In this document: positions 24,860-32,844 of the stretch, in pieces
Layout of the letters: each line of letters begins with the position of its first letter
How positions within the stretch are numbered: the stretch's first letter is position 1
Assembly: GCA_963849065.1 (NCBI GenBank)
Contig: CAWKFM010000005.1
Span: 682,001-746,000, forward strand
Origin: TOLSYN sp963849065
GTDB taxonomy: Bacteria > Acidobacteriota > Terriglobia > Terriglobales > Acidobacteriaceae
Length of the DNA: 64,000 nucleotides
Direction: 5' to 3'
Made by a program: the position numbers and the translations under genes
Notes under the pieces: generated by a model
What the model saw: the letters and a program-made list of their open reading frames with translations, nothing else
What the model was told of the DNA's origin: nothing
The model's database searches: none

Positions 24860-25381
24860 AGGCAAATCGCGGAATTCCATCGCTAGCGCTCCACCCGGCT
24901 TTCGCCGCAGCACCTCCGCGTGCATGCGCTGCGTCCATTTCCTCATCTCCAGCTCCGATGCTTTTTTGCTCCTGCTGCCTCACTTCTGCGGCCCAGATAC
25001 GCCGGAGAAGTAAGGTATACTGCATGGTTCTTGCATTTCTTCTTTGCCGGGCCGATGATTTGAGGCAACTGTAGGGGACAAGCGGTGTTTCTTTCCCTGT
25101 AAGTACTTTCAAGTGGACGAATCGGCATGTCCCAGCAGATCTTCCCTTCGCCGCAGCAAGCACGTCCTCCTCCGCGCGGATCAATTCAGAGATCTATCGC
25201 CAACCGCCGCAGCGCTCCTGCTCTGCCATGGGGATGTGATGCGAGTCACAGAAGGTCGTGAGAGCCCTCACTGCCTCAGGTGCGCGGCGGATGCGAAAAA
25301 CAATAGAGTCCTGTAAAAGCGGGGAAGGTGCGTCTGCATTGCCGCGGCTTTCAGGACGGTGGAAAAAGCACAGGAGAATCA
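24860..25381 (+). promoter_or_regulatory. Gene-free upstream region of the cytochrome cluster, with a CRP-type site
   Basis: The 520-bp gap holds no convincing gene. At 25235-25250 it carries TGTGATGCGAGTCACA, a perfect TGTGA-N6-TCACA palindrome, the textbook CRP/FNR-family operator shape, 132 bp before the first cytochrome gene. No other clear structure is seen. Confidence 0.65.
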
Positions 25382-25663
25382 ATGAAGAAACTCTTTGCAC
25401 TTGCGATCGTTGCCACCATGGCAATGCCCCTTTTCGCTGCCGATGGCGCCGCAATCTACAAAGCCAAATGCGCGATGTGCCACGGAGCTGATGGTTCCAG
25501 ACCTGCTCCCAAGGGGATCAACGGCCCTGACACCCAAGCCAAGGGCGCAGCTGGCTTGACCACCATTATCACCAAAGGTCAGGGCAAGATGCCGGCTTAT
25601 GAAGGCAAGCTGAGCCCTGAAGAGATCAGCGCCGTAGCCGACTACGTGCTCACCCTGAAGTAA
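25382..25663 (+). CDS. Small class I cytochrome c
   Basis: A 93-residue periplasmic monoheme cytochrome of the c6/c553 type. The signal peptide is MKKLFALAIVATMAMPLFA, cut before ADG. The heme site is CAMCHG near the mature N-terminus, and the sixth ligand is the Met in GKMPAYEGKLS. The C-terminal helix IEEISAVADYVLTLK-like segment (EEISAVADYVLTLK) is typical. Such proteins shuttle electrons between membrane complexes. It is the first gene after the CRP-type palindrome at 25235. GGAGAA precedes the ATG. Confidence 0.93.
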   Translation: MKKLFALAIVATMAMPLFAADGAAIYKAKCAMCHGADGSRPAPKGINGPDTQAKGAAGLTTIITKGQGKMPAYEGKLSPEEISAVADYVLTLK

Positions 25664-25768
25664 GAAGCAATTTGCAATTGGTTGGATTGGGCTGCCCGGG
25701 CCAACGCGCCCGGGCAGCTGTTTATGACTCTCATACCCTACTCATACTTATTTAGGAGCAAAGCTCTC

Positions 25769-27724
25769 GTGAAAAACTTTAAACTGCTCTGTGTCCTCGG
25801 CCTGCTGCTTGCCTGTGCCGGGTATACCTATGCAGGAACCCCGGCCGCGGCCCCGGCCAAGCTCACCAGCGATGATTGCCTCGCTTGTCACAGCGATGCC
25901 TCGATGGTCAACGGCAAGGCAGTTCATGGGGACGCATTCAAGGCATCCGTTCACGGTTCCATGTTCTCCTGCGTGGATTGCCATTCCAGCATCAAAAGTC
26001 TTCCGCACGAGGCCAATCTCCCCAAGCCAACCTGCGCCACCTGCCATGCTGACGAGAAGAAGGCCTACGACACCGGCGTTCACGGGAAAGCGCTGGCTGC
26101 CGGCAATACCAAGGTTGCAACTTGCGAAAGCTGCCACGGTAATGTTCATGAAATCCTGCCGTCCACCGATCCCAAGTCCCAAACCGCCCGCGTCAATATC
26201 GCCCGCACCTGCGGCCAGTGCCACTCCCAGCCCGTACCGGGCATGGCCGACATGCCTGCTGTTTCCTATCAGGAGTCGGTGCACGGCAGGCTGGTAGCCA
26301 ACGGCAACACCCGCGCCGCGGTTTGCTCCGACTGCCACGGCAATCACGATATTCGCGGCCCCAGCGATCCCGCCTCTACCGTCTTCCGCGCCAACATTCC
26401 CAAGACTTGCGGCGAGTGCCACGGCACTACGGCGGCAGTTTTTGCCAACAGTATTCACGGCCAGGCGTTAGCACTGGGCAACGACCATGCGCCCGTCTGC
26501 ACCAACTGCCATGGCGTGCACAGCATCAAGGCCGTCGCCAGCAGTTCGTCGATGGTCTCCGCCTTAAACCAGGGCAACCTTGCCTGCGGCCAGTGCCACA
26601 ACAATGTGCGCATGACCGAGGATTTCGGCATTCCTGGCGCCCGCTTGAGCACTTATCGCTTCAGCTATCACGGCATGGCCAACGCCGAAGGCTCCACGCG
26701 CACCGCGATCTGTTCCTCCTGTCACGGTTCGCATGACATCCTTCCTGCGTCGGATCCACGATCCACCATTAACCCGGCCAACCTGGCCAAGACCTGCGGA
26801 CAGTGCCATCCCGGCGCCAATGCAAACTTCGCCAAGGGAAAGATCCACCTCGATCCCGCGGCCGCCGCTCAGGCCGATTTCGGCTCCAAGGTGGTCTCCT
26901 GGGTGCGCAAGCTTTACATCCTGATGATCGTCTCGGTGGTCGGTTTCATGTTCCTTCACAACCTCATGATTTTTGTGCGGAAGCTGAGCGACCGCAGAAA
27001 GCATGCGGGGCATCACGCCAACGGACCCCGGGTGGTCGTGCGCATGACCAAGAGCCAGCGCACCCAGCACTTCCTGCTCTTCGTCTCGTTCTTTACCCTG
27101 GTCATCACCGGGTTCGCCCTCAAGTATCCGGATGCGGCTACCCGCTTCCTCTTTGTCAACGAAACGGTCCGCAGCTACATCCACCGTGGCGCCGGCGTGC
27201 TGATGATTGTGGTCAGCCTTTACCACGTCTTCTACCTTGCTTTCACCGCCCAGGGCAACCGCATGTTCGTGGACATGCTGCCCGAGCTAAAGGACGCGAC
27301 CGATGTAGTGGATGTCTTTGCCTACTATCTCGGGTTCTCCAGCAGAAAACCGCAGTTCAAGCGCTTCAACTACGCCGAGAAGATGGAGTACTGGGCGCTG
27401 GTCTGGGGCACTTTTGTAATGGCTGACACCGGACTGATGATGTGGTTCATGGTCCGGACTACCACCCTTGTTCCCCGCTGGTGGATTGACGTGGCAACGA
27501 CGATCCACTTCTACGAAGCGATCCTGGCCACTTTGGCCATCATCGTCTGGCACTTCTATCAGGTCATTCTCGATCCCGACACCTACCCGGTGAACTTCGC
27601 GTTCCTCGATGGCAAAATGTCGCTCGAGCATTACCAGGAAGAGCACGGGCTCGACTCCGTTACCCTGGCGCAGTTCGCCGGCGCAGCGGGCGACGCAGTC
27701 AAGTCCCACCGCGGAAAGGGATAG
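25769..27724 (+). CDS. 11-heme cytochrome c fused to membrane cytochrome b (CbcL-like)
   Basis: A 651-residue fusion. Residues 1-22 form a signal peptide. Residues about 36-365 carry eleven CxxCH motifs (CLACH, CVDCH, CATCH, CESCH, CGQCH, CSDCH, CGECH, CTNCH, CGQCH, CSSCH, CGQCH) in repeated two-heme units with SxHG and H-D-I spacers. Residues about 378-640 form a multi-helix cytochrome b of the HydC/FdnI type, with paired His (FLHNLMIF, YIHRGAG, LYHVFYL, IHFYEA). This matches the plan of Geobacter CbcL, a menaquinol oxidase for low-potential metal respiration. The start is a GTG at 25769 after TTAGGAGC; the open frame extends upstream without a signal. Confidence 0.9.
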   Translation: MKNFKLLCVLGLLLACAGYTYAGTPAAAPAKLTSDDCLACHSDASMVNGKAVHGDAFKASVHGSMFSCVDCHSSIKSLPHEANLPKPTCATCHADEKKAYDTGVHGKALAAGNTKVATCESCHGNVHEILPSTDPKSQTARVNIARTCGQCHSQPVPGMADMPAVSYQESVHGRLVANGNTRAAVCSDCHGNHDIRGPSDPASTVFRANIPKTCGECHGTTAAVFANSIHGQALALGNDHAPVCTNCHGVHSIKAVASSSSMVSALNQGNLACGQCHNNVRMTEDFGIPGARLSTYRFSYHGMANAEGSTRTAICSSCHGSHDILPASDPRSTINPANLAKTCGQCHPGANANFAKGKIHLDPAAAAQADFGSKVVSWVRKLYILMIVSVVGFMFLHNLMIFVRKLSDRRKHAGHHANGPRVVVRMTKSQRTQHFLLFVSFFTLVITGFALKYPDAATRFLFVNETVRSYIHRGAGVLMIVVSLYHVFYLAFTAQGNRMFVDMLPELKDATDVVDVFAYYLGFSSRKPQFKRFNYAEKMEYWALVWGTFVMADTGLMMWFMVRTTTLVPRWWIDVATTIHFYEAILATLAIIVWHFYQVILDPDTYPVNFAFLDGKMSLEHYQEEHGLDSVTLAQFAGAAGDAVKSHRGKG

Positions 27725-27792
27725 CCATTGGAGACTCCGGCGGGCGGGGCAAGGGGCAAGATACATCTGAAAGGACAATTTACGAGGTCATA

Positions 27793-29901
27793 ATGAGTAA
27801 ACGTGTCTGCCAGGTAAGACCAACGCAAGCCCATCCCCTCCCGCCGAGTCCCTCGCGGCGGCAACCTGTCCTTCCAGCAATGTGCCTGCGGGCCATGCTT
27901 GCGGGACTTCTCCTGGCCTTCGCCGTACTGCTCTCCCCGGCACCTGCCCGGGCGATCACTGCGGCGGAGCAGAACCAAACCTGCCTCATGTGCCACGGCG
28001 AAAAGAGCATGACCGCCAAGCACGCAGGCAAGGTGGTTTCGCTCTACGTCGATGGCAAAAAATTCACTCCCTCGGTCCACGGCAGCGTAGGCTGCACCGG
28101 CTGCCATGCCGATCTTGAGGGCAAAGACTTTCCCCACCCCACGCCCGCCAAGGTCAACTGCGGAACTTGCCACTCGCAGGAGCAGGATCTGTATTCCAAG
28201 TCTCTGCATGGCAAAGCGGCTGCGCACGGAGATCCGCTCGCCCCGCACTGCGTCAACTGTCACGGCAACCACGATATCGTGCCGGTCAAGGACAAGCTGT
28301 CGTCGGTAGCTCCGCTGAGAATTCCGTATGTCTGCGGTTCGTGCCATAAGGAAGGTACGCCCGTTGCAGAGACCCGCAATATCCCGCAACACGATATTCT
28401 GGCGAACTACGCCGAGAGTATTCACGGCGAGGGCGTGCTCAAGATGGGGCTGACGGTGTCGGCCACCTGCGTTTCCTGCCACACCGCGCACAGCATTCTT
28501 CCGCACACCGATCCCAATTCGTCGATCGCCCGGAAGAATATCGCCGCGACCTGCACCCAGTGCCACGCGCAGATTGAAACCGTGCACCAGAAGACGATCC
28601 GCGGCGAGTTATGGGAGAAAGAAGCCAACGTTCTCCCCGCCTGCGTGGATTGCCATCAGCCGCACAAGATTCGCAATGAGTTTTACGATTACGGCATGGC
28701 CAACGCGGACTGCCTGCGCTGCCACGCCAATCAGAACCTCAAGGCCCATGATGGCCGCTCGATGGCCGTGAACCCCACCGAGATCGAAGGCTCGCGCCAT
28801 GCCAAGATCTCCTGCAGCCAGTGCCATTCCGAGGTTCAGGTTTCGCACCTCCGGCCCTGCGAGACGATCACCCACAAGGTCGATTGCTCGAAGTGTCACG
28901 ACGCTTTAGGCCAGGATTACGCACGCAGCATCCATGGCCAGCTCACCGCCAAGAATGACCCCGTCGCGCCGAACTGTAGAGATTGTCACGGAACGCACGG
29001 CATCCTGGGAAAAACCGATCCCAAATCGACGACGTTCCCGACCAACATTCCCACCCTTTGCAGCCGGTGTCACGCCGAAGGCAAGAAAGCTGCCCTGCGC
29101 TATACCGGAGTCCAGCACAATATCATCCAGAACTACACCGAGAGCATCCACGGCAAGGGACTGCTTTCCAGCGGCTTGACGGTGACGGCGACCTGCACCA
29201 GCTGCCACACCGCCCACCGTATCCTGCCGGCGAAGGACCCGGATTCGACCGTCAATCCCAAGAACGTGCCGGCGACCTGCGGCAAGTGTCACAATGGCAT
29301 TGAAGAGCAGTTCGTCAACAGCGTCCATTCGCCAACGGTCACCACGTCGGGCAAGGCTCTGCCGGTTTGCAGTACCTGCCATACTGCGCACACCATTACC
29401 CGCACGGATGACACCGGCTTCGAACTCGGCATCATGAACACCTGCGGCAAATGCCATGCGGAGATCACGAAGACCTACTTCGAGACCTACCACGGCAAGG
29501 TTTCCCGCCTCGGTTACACCAAGGCGGCCAAATGCTATGACTGCCACGGCTCTCATGACATCGCCAACGTGAACGATCCGCGCTCGCACCTGAGCCGCGC
29601 CAACGTGGTGCAAACCTGCCGCAAATGCCACTCCAGCGCGACCCGCCGCTTTGCCGGCTACCTCACGCATGCGACTCACCACGATCCCAAGAAGTACCCC
29701 ATCCTGTTCTTTGCCTTCTGGGCAATGACCGGACTGCTGGTCGGTACCTTTGTGGTCGGCGGTCTGCACACCGTGTTGTGGCTGCCGCGCGCCTTCCAGA
29801 TGCGCCGCGAACTCAAGCAGGCTGAGGCCGAGGAAGAAGCAGCCCTCCGTGCCGAAGAAGAAAACGAACCGCCGAGTCCGCCGTCGGGGAGGGAATCGTG
29901 A
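27793..29901 (+). CDS. 19-heme cytochrome c with C-terminal membrane anchor
   Basis: A 702-residue multiheme protein. A signal sequence (MLAGLLLAFAVLLSPAPARA) follows a basic N-terminal extension; inner ATG codons could be the true start. I count nineteen CxxCH motifs from CLMCH (about residue 64) to CRKCH (about 616). They form repeated modules such as ATCTSCHTAHRILPAKDPDS. A single helix (about 640-665, FFAFWAMTGLLVGTFVVGGL) and an acidic cytoplasmic tail (EEEAALRAEEEN) end it. It probably forms a periplasmic wire anchored in the inner membrane. The cytochrome b gene 28 bp downstream is its likely partner, as in CbcA/CbcB of Geobacter, though CbcA has fewer hemes. Confidence 0.9.
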   Translation: MSKRVCQVRPTQAHPLPPSPSRRQPVLPAMCLRAMLAGLLLAFAVLLSPAPARAITAAEQNQTCLMCHGEKSMTAKHAGKVVSLYVDGKKFTPSVHGSVGCTGCHADLEGKDFPHPTPAKVNCGTCHSQEQDLYSKSLHGKAAAHGDPLAPHCVNCHGNHDIVPVKDKLSSVAPLRIPYVCGSCHKEGTPVAETRNIPQHDILANYAESIHGEGVLKMGLTVSATCVSCHTAHSILPHTDPNSSIARKNIAATCTQCHAQIETVHQKTIRGELWEKEANVLPACVDCHQPHKIRNEFYDYGMANADCLRCHANQNLKAHDGRSMAVNPTEIEGSRHAKISCSQCHSEVQVSHLRPCETITHKVDCSKCHDALGQDYARSIHGQLTAKNDPVAPNCRDCHGTHGILGKTDPKSTTFPTNIPTLCSRCHAEGKKAALRYTGVQHNIIQNYTESIHGKGLLSSGLTVTATCTSCHTAHRILPAKDPDSTVNPKNVPATCGKCHNGIEEQFVNSVHSPTVTTSGKALPVCSTCHTAHTITRTDDTGFELGIMNTCGKCHAEITKTYFETYHGKVSRLGYTKAAKCYDCHGSHDIANVNDPRSHLSRANVVQTCRKCHSSATRRFAGYLTHATHHDPKKYPILFFAFWAMTGLLVGTFVVGGLHTVLWLPRAFQMRRELKQAEAEEEAALRAEEENEPPSPPSGRES

Positions 29902-29929
29902 TGACGAGTCAAAATCAGGAGTGTGCAAA

Positions 29930-30823
29930 ATGACCGAAAGTCTCAATCGATCGACCGCACCGGTGCAGGGGGCGCAGCTTCATGAAGAGCATCCCCGCGG
30001 ACTCGAATATGTTCGCTTCGCCCCGCTGGAACGTGGGCTCCATGCGACCATGGTCGTCTCCTTCATCACCCTGGCAACCACCGGGATGACGCTGAAGTTT
30101 TCCTACACTCCGTGGGCGCGCGTGCTCTCGCGGGTGCTGGGAGGTTTTCAAACTGCCGGCTACATCCACCGCTTCGCCGCCGTGGTCATGTTCACGCTCT
30201 TCGTCACCCACCTGGTGTCGCTGCGCAATCTGAAGAACCGCAAATACGGCAGCTGGGCCAAGATGATTCTCGGACCCAACTCCATGGTGCCGGGTTTGAA
30301 GGATGGCCAGGAGTTCATCCAGACCATGAAGTGGTTTCTCGGCAAAGGTACGCGTCCGCAATACGGGCGCTGGACCTACTGGGAGAAGTTCGATTACTTC
30401 GCGGTGTTCTGGGGAATCTTCATCATCGGCTCCACCGGTCTCACGCTGTGGTTCCCGGTCTTCTTCACCCGCTTTTTGCCGGGATGGTTCATCAATCTGG
30501 CAACCATCATCCACAGCGACGAAGCTTTGCTGGCGACCGGCTTCATCTTCACCGTCCACTTCTTCAACACGCACCTGCGTCCGGAAAAGTTTCCCATGGA
30601 CGTGGTCGTGTTCACCGGCCAGATGCCGCTGGCGGAGTTGCGGCGCGACAAGCCGATGGAGTATGAGGAGATGGTGCGCAACGGCGAACTCAGGAGCCGT
30701 CTGGCCGAGCCTCATCCCGCCGTGGTCGTCAAGGCGATTCGGGCCTTTGCCTGGGTGGCGCTGAGCATCGGCTTCAGCCTCGTCATCGGGATCATCTACG
30801 CCATGATCTTTGCCTACCGCTGA
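29930..30823 (+). CDS. Membrane cytochrome b, quinone-side partner (CbcB/FdnI-like)
   Basis: A 297-residue integral membrane protein with about four to five helices. Candidate heme-b His residues are in RGLHATMVV, AGYIHRFAAV, LFVTHLVSL, TIIHSDEALL and FTVHFFNTHL. It is related to the cytochrome-b half of the fusion at 25769 but stands alone. It should move electrons between menaquinol and the 19-heme protein encoded just upstream. AGGAG precedes the ATG. It ends the tightly spaced part of the operon. Confidence 0.88.
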   Translation: MTESLNRSTAPVQGAQLHEEHPRGLEYVRFAPLERGLHATMVVSFITLATTGMTLKFSYTPWARVLSRVLGGFQTAGYIHRFAAVVMFTLFVTHLVSLRNLKNRKYGSWAKMILGPNSMVPGLKDGQEFIQTMKWFLGKGTRPQYGRWTYWEKFDYFAVFWGIFIIGSTGLTLWFPVFFTRFLPGWFINLATIIHSDEALLATGFIFTVHFFNTHLRPEKFPMDVVVFTGQMPLAELRRDKPMEYEEMVRNGELRSRLAEPHPAVVVKAIRAFAWVALSIGFSLVIGIIYAMIFAYR

Positions 30824-31133
30824 CGCGGGGGCAGGGATCGCGGATCGGCTTTACCGGTTCTCCCTGGCTTCACGAGTTGGCTTCTCCGCATGCATCTCGC
30901 TTCTGGAGCGTGCATGCGGAGACCGGCTCTGAAATCTGGTGACCTTTGGGCAGCTGCTCAGGTACACTGATCAGACGCAAAAAAATGCATAACGTGCCCG
31001 GCCGGTTTTTGGCTGACGCTCAATCACGTTGACGAGGTAGCCCAGCGCGGCGGATGCCGCGCGGAAACGACCGTACCAGACCGACAGCAAATTCAGGACA
31101 CCGGCTGCCGCACCACTGTTGCAGGAGATTCGC
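30824..31133 (+). other. Gene-free gap before the 7-heme NapC-type gene
   Basis: 310 bp without a gene. A near-palindrome, GCATGCATCTCGC to CGTGCATGCGGAGA, lies around 30890-30925. CTGACGCTCAATCAC (31013-31027) resembles the regional GTGA-N6-TCAC site but has one extra base. A separate promoter here is possible but not shown. Confidence 0.4.
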
Positions 31134-32669
31134 ATGACCGATTCCGGGCCCCGTACGCCCAGTCCCACGCAGAACGAAGGGTTCTCTTACAAGTCCCTGC
31201 TGCGCAACTACATCAGTCTTTCAGGTATGGCGCTGGCCGCCATTTCCCTGGCCAACATCCTCGTCCTTGTCCTCATCGACGTCACCGCGACGGAGCCCAA
31301 CCCCTACACGGGACTCCTCGCCTACATGGTGCTTCCCGCCTTTCTGGTGATCGGCCTCCTGCTCACCGTCTTCGGCTTGTGGCGCGAGCGCGATCGCCGC
31401 ATCAAGGCCATTGCCGGCTCCCCGCTGAAGGTCAACATTGACCTGGCCCACCCGGTTCACCAGACCCGCCTCGTGTTCTTCGGCAGCGCGGTGGCGGTGT
31501 TCATCCTGCTCAGTGCCTTTGGCAGCTATCGCGCCTATGAGTTCACCGACTCCACCACCTTCTGCGGCCAGCTCTGCCACACCGTGATGCACCCCGAGGC
31601 CGTCGCTCACGACCACTCGGCCCATGCGAGGGTCAGCTGCGTGGAGTGCCACGTCGGCTCCGGCGCGAGCTGGTACGTCAAGTCGAAGCTGTCGGGAGCG
31701 CGCCAGGTCTTCAAAACCGTCCTCAACACTTATCCGCGTCCCATCGAATCGCCGGTCGCCAACCTCCGTCCGGCTGCGCAAACCTGCGAGCAGTGTCACT
31801 GGCCGCGCCAATTCTGGGGGGCCCAGCTGAAGGTCTTCAACCACTTTGGCTCCGATGAAGCCAACACCCCGCGCCAGATCCGCCTGCTCATCAAGACCGG
31901 CGGCGGCGATCCCAACACCGGCCAGGGAGCCGCCGGAATCCACTGGCACATGAACATCGCCAACAAGATCGAATACCGCAGCGACGCCAAGCGCCAGGTC
32001 ATGTCCTGGGTCCGGCTCACCGATCCCAAGGGCAATGTCACCGTTTACACCGCTCCCGGCTCCGATGAGACCAGCACCAGCAAGCTCGAACAGCGCCGCA
32101 TGGACTGCGTCGATTGCCACAACCGCCCCACCCACGTCTATCTTCCGCCGGACCGTGCGGTCGATCGCGCCATGGCCGCCAACCTCATCAGTCCGACCCT
32201 GCCCTTCGCCAAGGCGCAGGGCGTGCAGATCCTGACCGCCGATTACAAAACCACCGACGAGGCCAAGACCGCCATCGCCGAAAAGATCCCGGCCTTCTAC
32301 CAGCAGAAGTATCCCCAGCTGGCCAAGGACCACGCCGGCGACATCCAGAACATGGTGTCCCAGCTGCAGCGCATCTTCAGCGAAAACATCTTCCCTGAAA
32401 TGCATGTGGACTGGCGCACCCACCCAGACAACGTCGGCCACTATTACTTCAACGGCTGCTTCCGCTGCCATGACGGAAACCATAAGAGCGCCGACGGCAA
32501 GGTCATCACCAAGGAGTGCAACTCCTGCCACACCGTCCTCTCGGAAGAACAGGGCGTGCTGCCGGCTGCCGTGGTCAACACCGCCATGTCCTTCAATCAC
32601 CCCGTCGACCTGGGCGACCTGACCGCCGTCAACTGCTCCGACTGCCACAATGGCGGAGTCGGACCGTAG
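31134..32669 (+). CDS. NapC/NirT-type 7-heme cytochrome with three membrane helices (ImcH-like)
   Basis: A 511-residue protein. Three N-terminal hydrophobic helices lie at about residues 30-52, 66-88 and 115-138. A periplasmic domain follows with six CxxCH sites (CVECH, CEQCH, CVDCH, CFRCH, CNSCH, CSDCH) and one longer CxxxCH site (FCGQLCHTVM), giving seven expected hemes c. FCGxxCHTVM followed by HARVSCVECHVG is the NapC-family signature. Three helices plus seven hemes is the plan of Geobacter ImcH, the menaquinol oxidase for higher-potential acceptors. The ATG at 31134 follows GGAGA; an ATG at 31119 is less likely. Confidence 0.9.
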   Translation: MTDSGPRTPSPTQNEGFSYKSLLRNYISLSGMALAAISLANILVLVLIDVTATEPNPYTGLLAYMVLPAFLVIGLLLTVFGLWRERDRRIKAIAGSPLKVNIDLAHPVHQTRLVFFGSAVAVFILLSAFGSYRAYEFTDSTTFCGQLCHTVMHPEAVAHDHSAHARVSCVECHVGSGASWYVKSKLSGARQVFKTVLNTYPRPIESPVANLRPAAQTCEQCHWPRQFWGAQLKVFNHFGSDEANTPRQIRLLIKTGGGDPNTGQGAAGIHWHMNIANKIEYRSDAKRQVMSWVRLTDPKGNVTVYTAPGSDETSTSKLEQRRMDCVDCHNRPTHVYLPPDRAVDRAMAANLISPTLPFAKAQGVQILTADYKTTDEAKTAIAEKIPAFYQQKYPQLAKDHAGDIQNMVSQLQRIFSENIFPEMHVDWRTHPDNVGHYYFNGCFRCHDGNHKSADGKVITKECNSCHTVLSEEQGVLPAAVVNTAMSFNHPVDLGDLTAVNCSDCHNGGVGP

Positions 32670-32740
32670 CCCGACGCCAAACCCATCGGTCCCGCCGGAT
32701 GCACTCCGGCGGGATTGCTTTCTGGGGCAGAGCGGGCAAT

Positions 32741-32777
32741 GTGAGCAGTATCACGGCCGGGCTGTGACATGAATCAT
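32741..32777 (+). promoter_or_regulatory. Tandem CRP/FNR-type sites before the AhbD-like gene
   Basis: GTGAGCAGTATCAC (32741-32754) fits GTGA-N6-TCAC exactly. GTGACATGAATCAT (32764-32777) fits with one mismatch. The centres are 23 bp apart. TACCTT at 32801-32806 could be the -10 box, placing the second site near -41. Confidence 0.6.
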
Positions 32778-32844
32778 CGCCCACGGGCTATCCAGCCTCA
32801 TACCTTAAGTTTGCGGTCGGAGTGCCGATCGTTTAGGAGATTTC

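Noticed and set aside
24860..25013. Missing HTH of the second CRP-like protein hidden in another frame
   Set aside because: All three plus frames were read through this stretch; none shows a helix-turn-helix like that of the neighbour.
31013..31027. CTGACGCTCAATCAC before the 7-heme gene as a sixth regulon site
   Set aside because: The spacer is one base too long and one half-site has a mismatch, so it is not counted as support.
23224..32777. Possibility that the repeated palindromes are CRISPR or phage repeats
   Set aside because: They are 14-16 bp, widely spaced and upstream of genes; no regular repeat-spacer array exists anywhere in the window.
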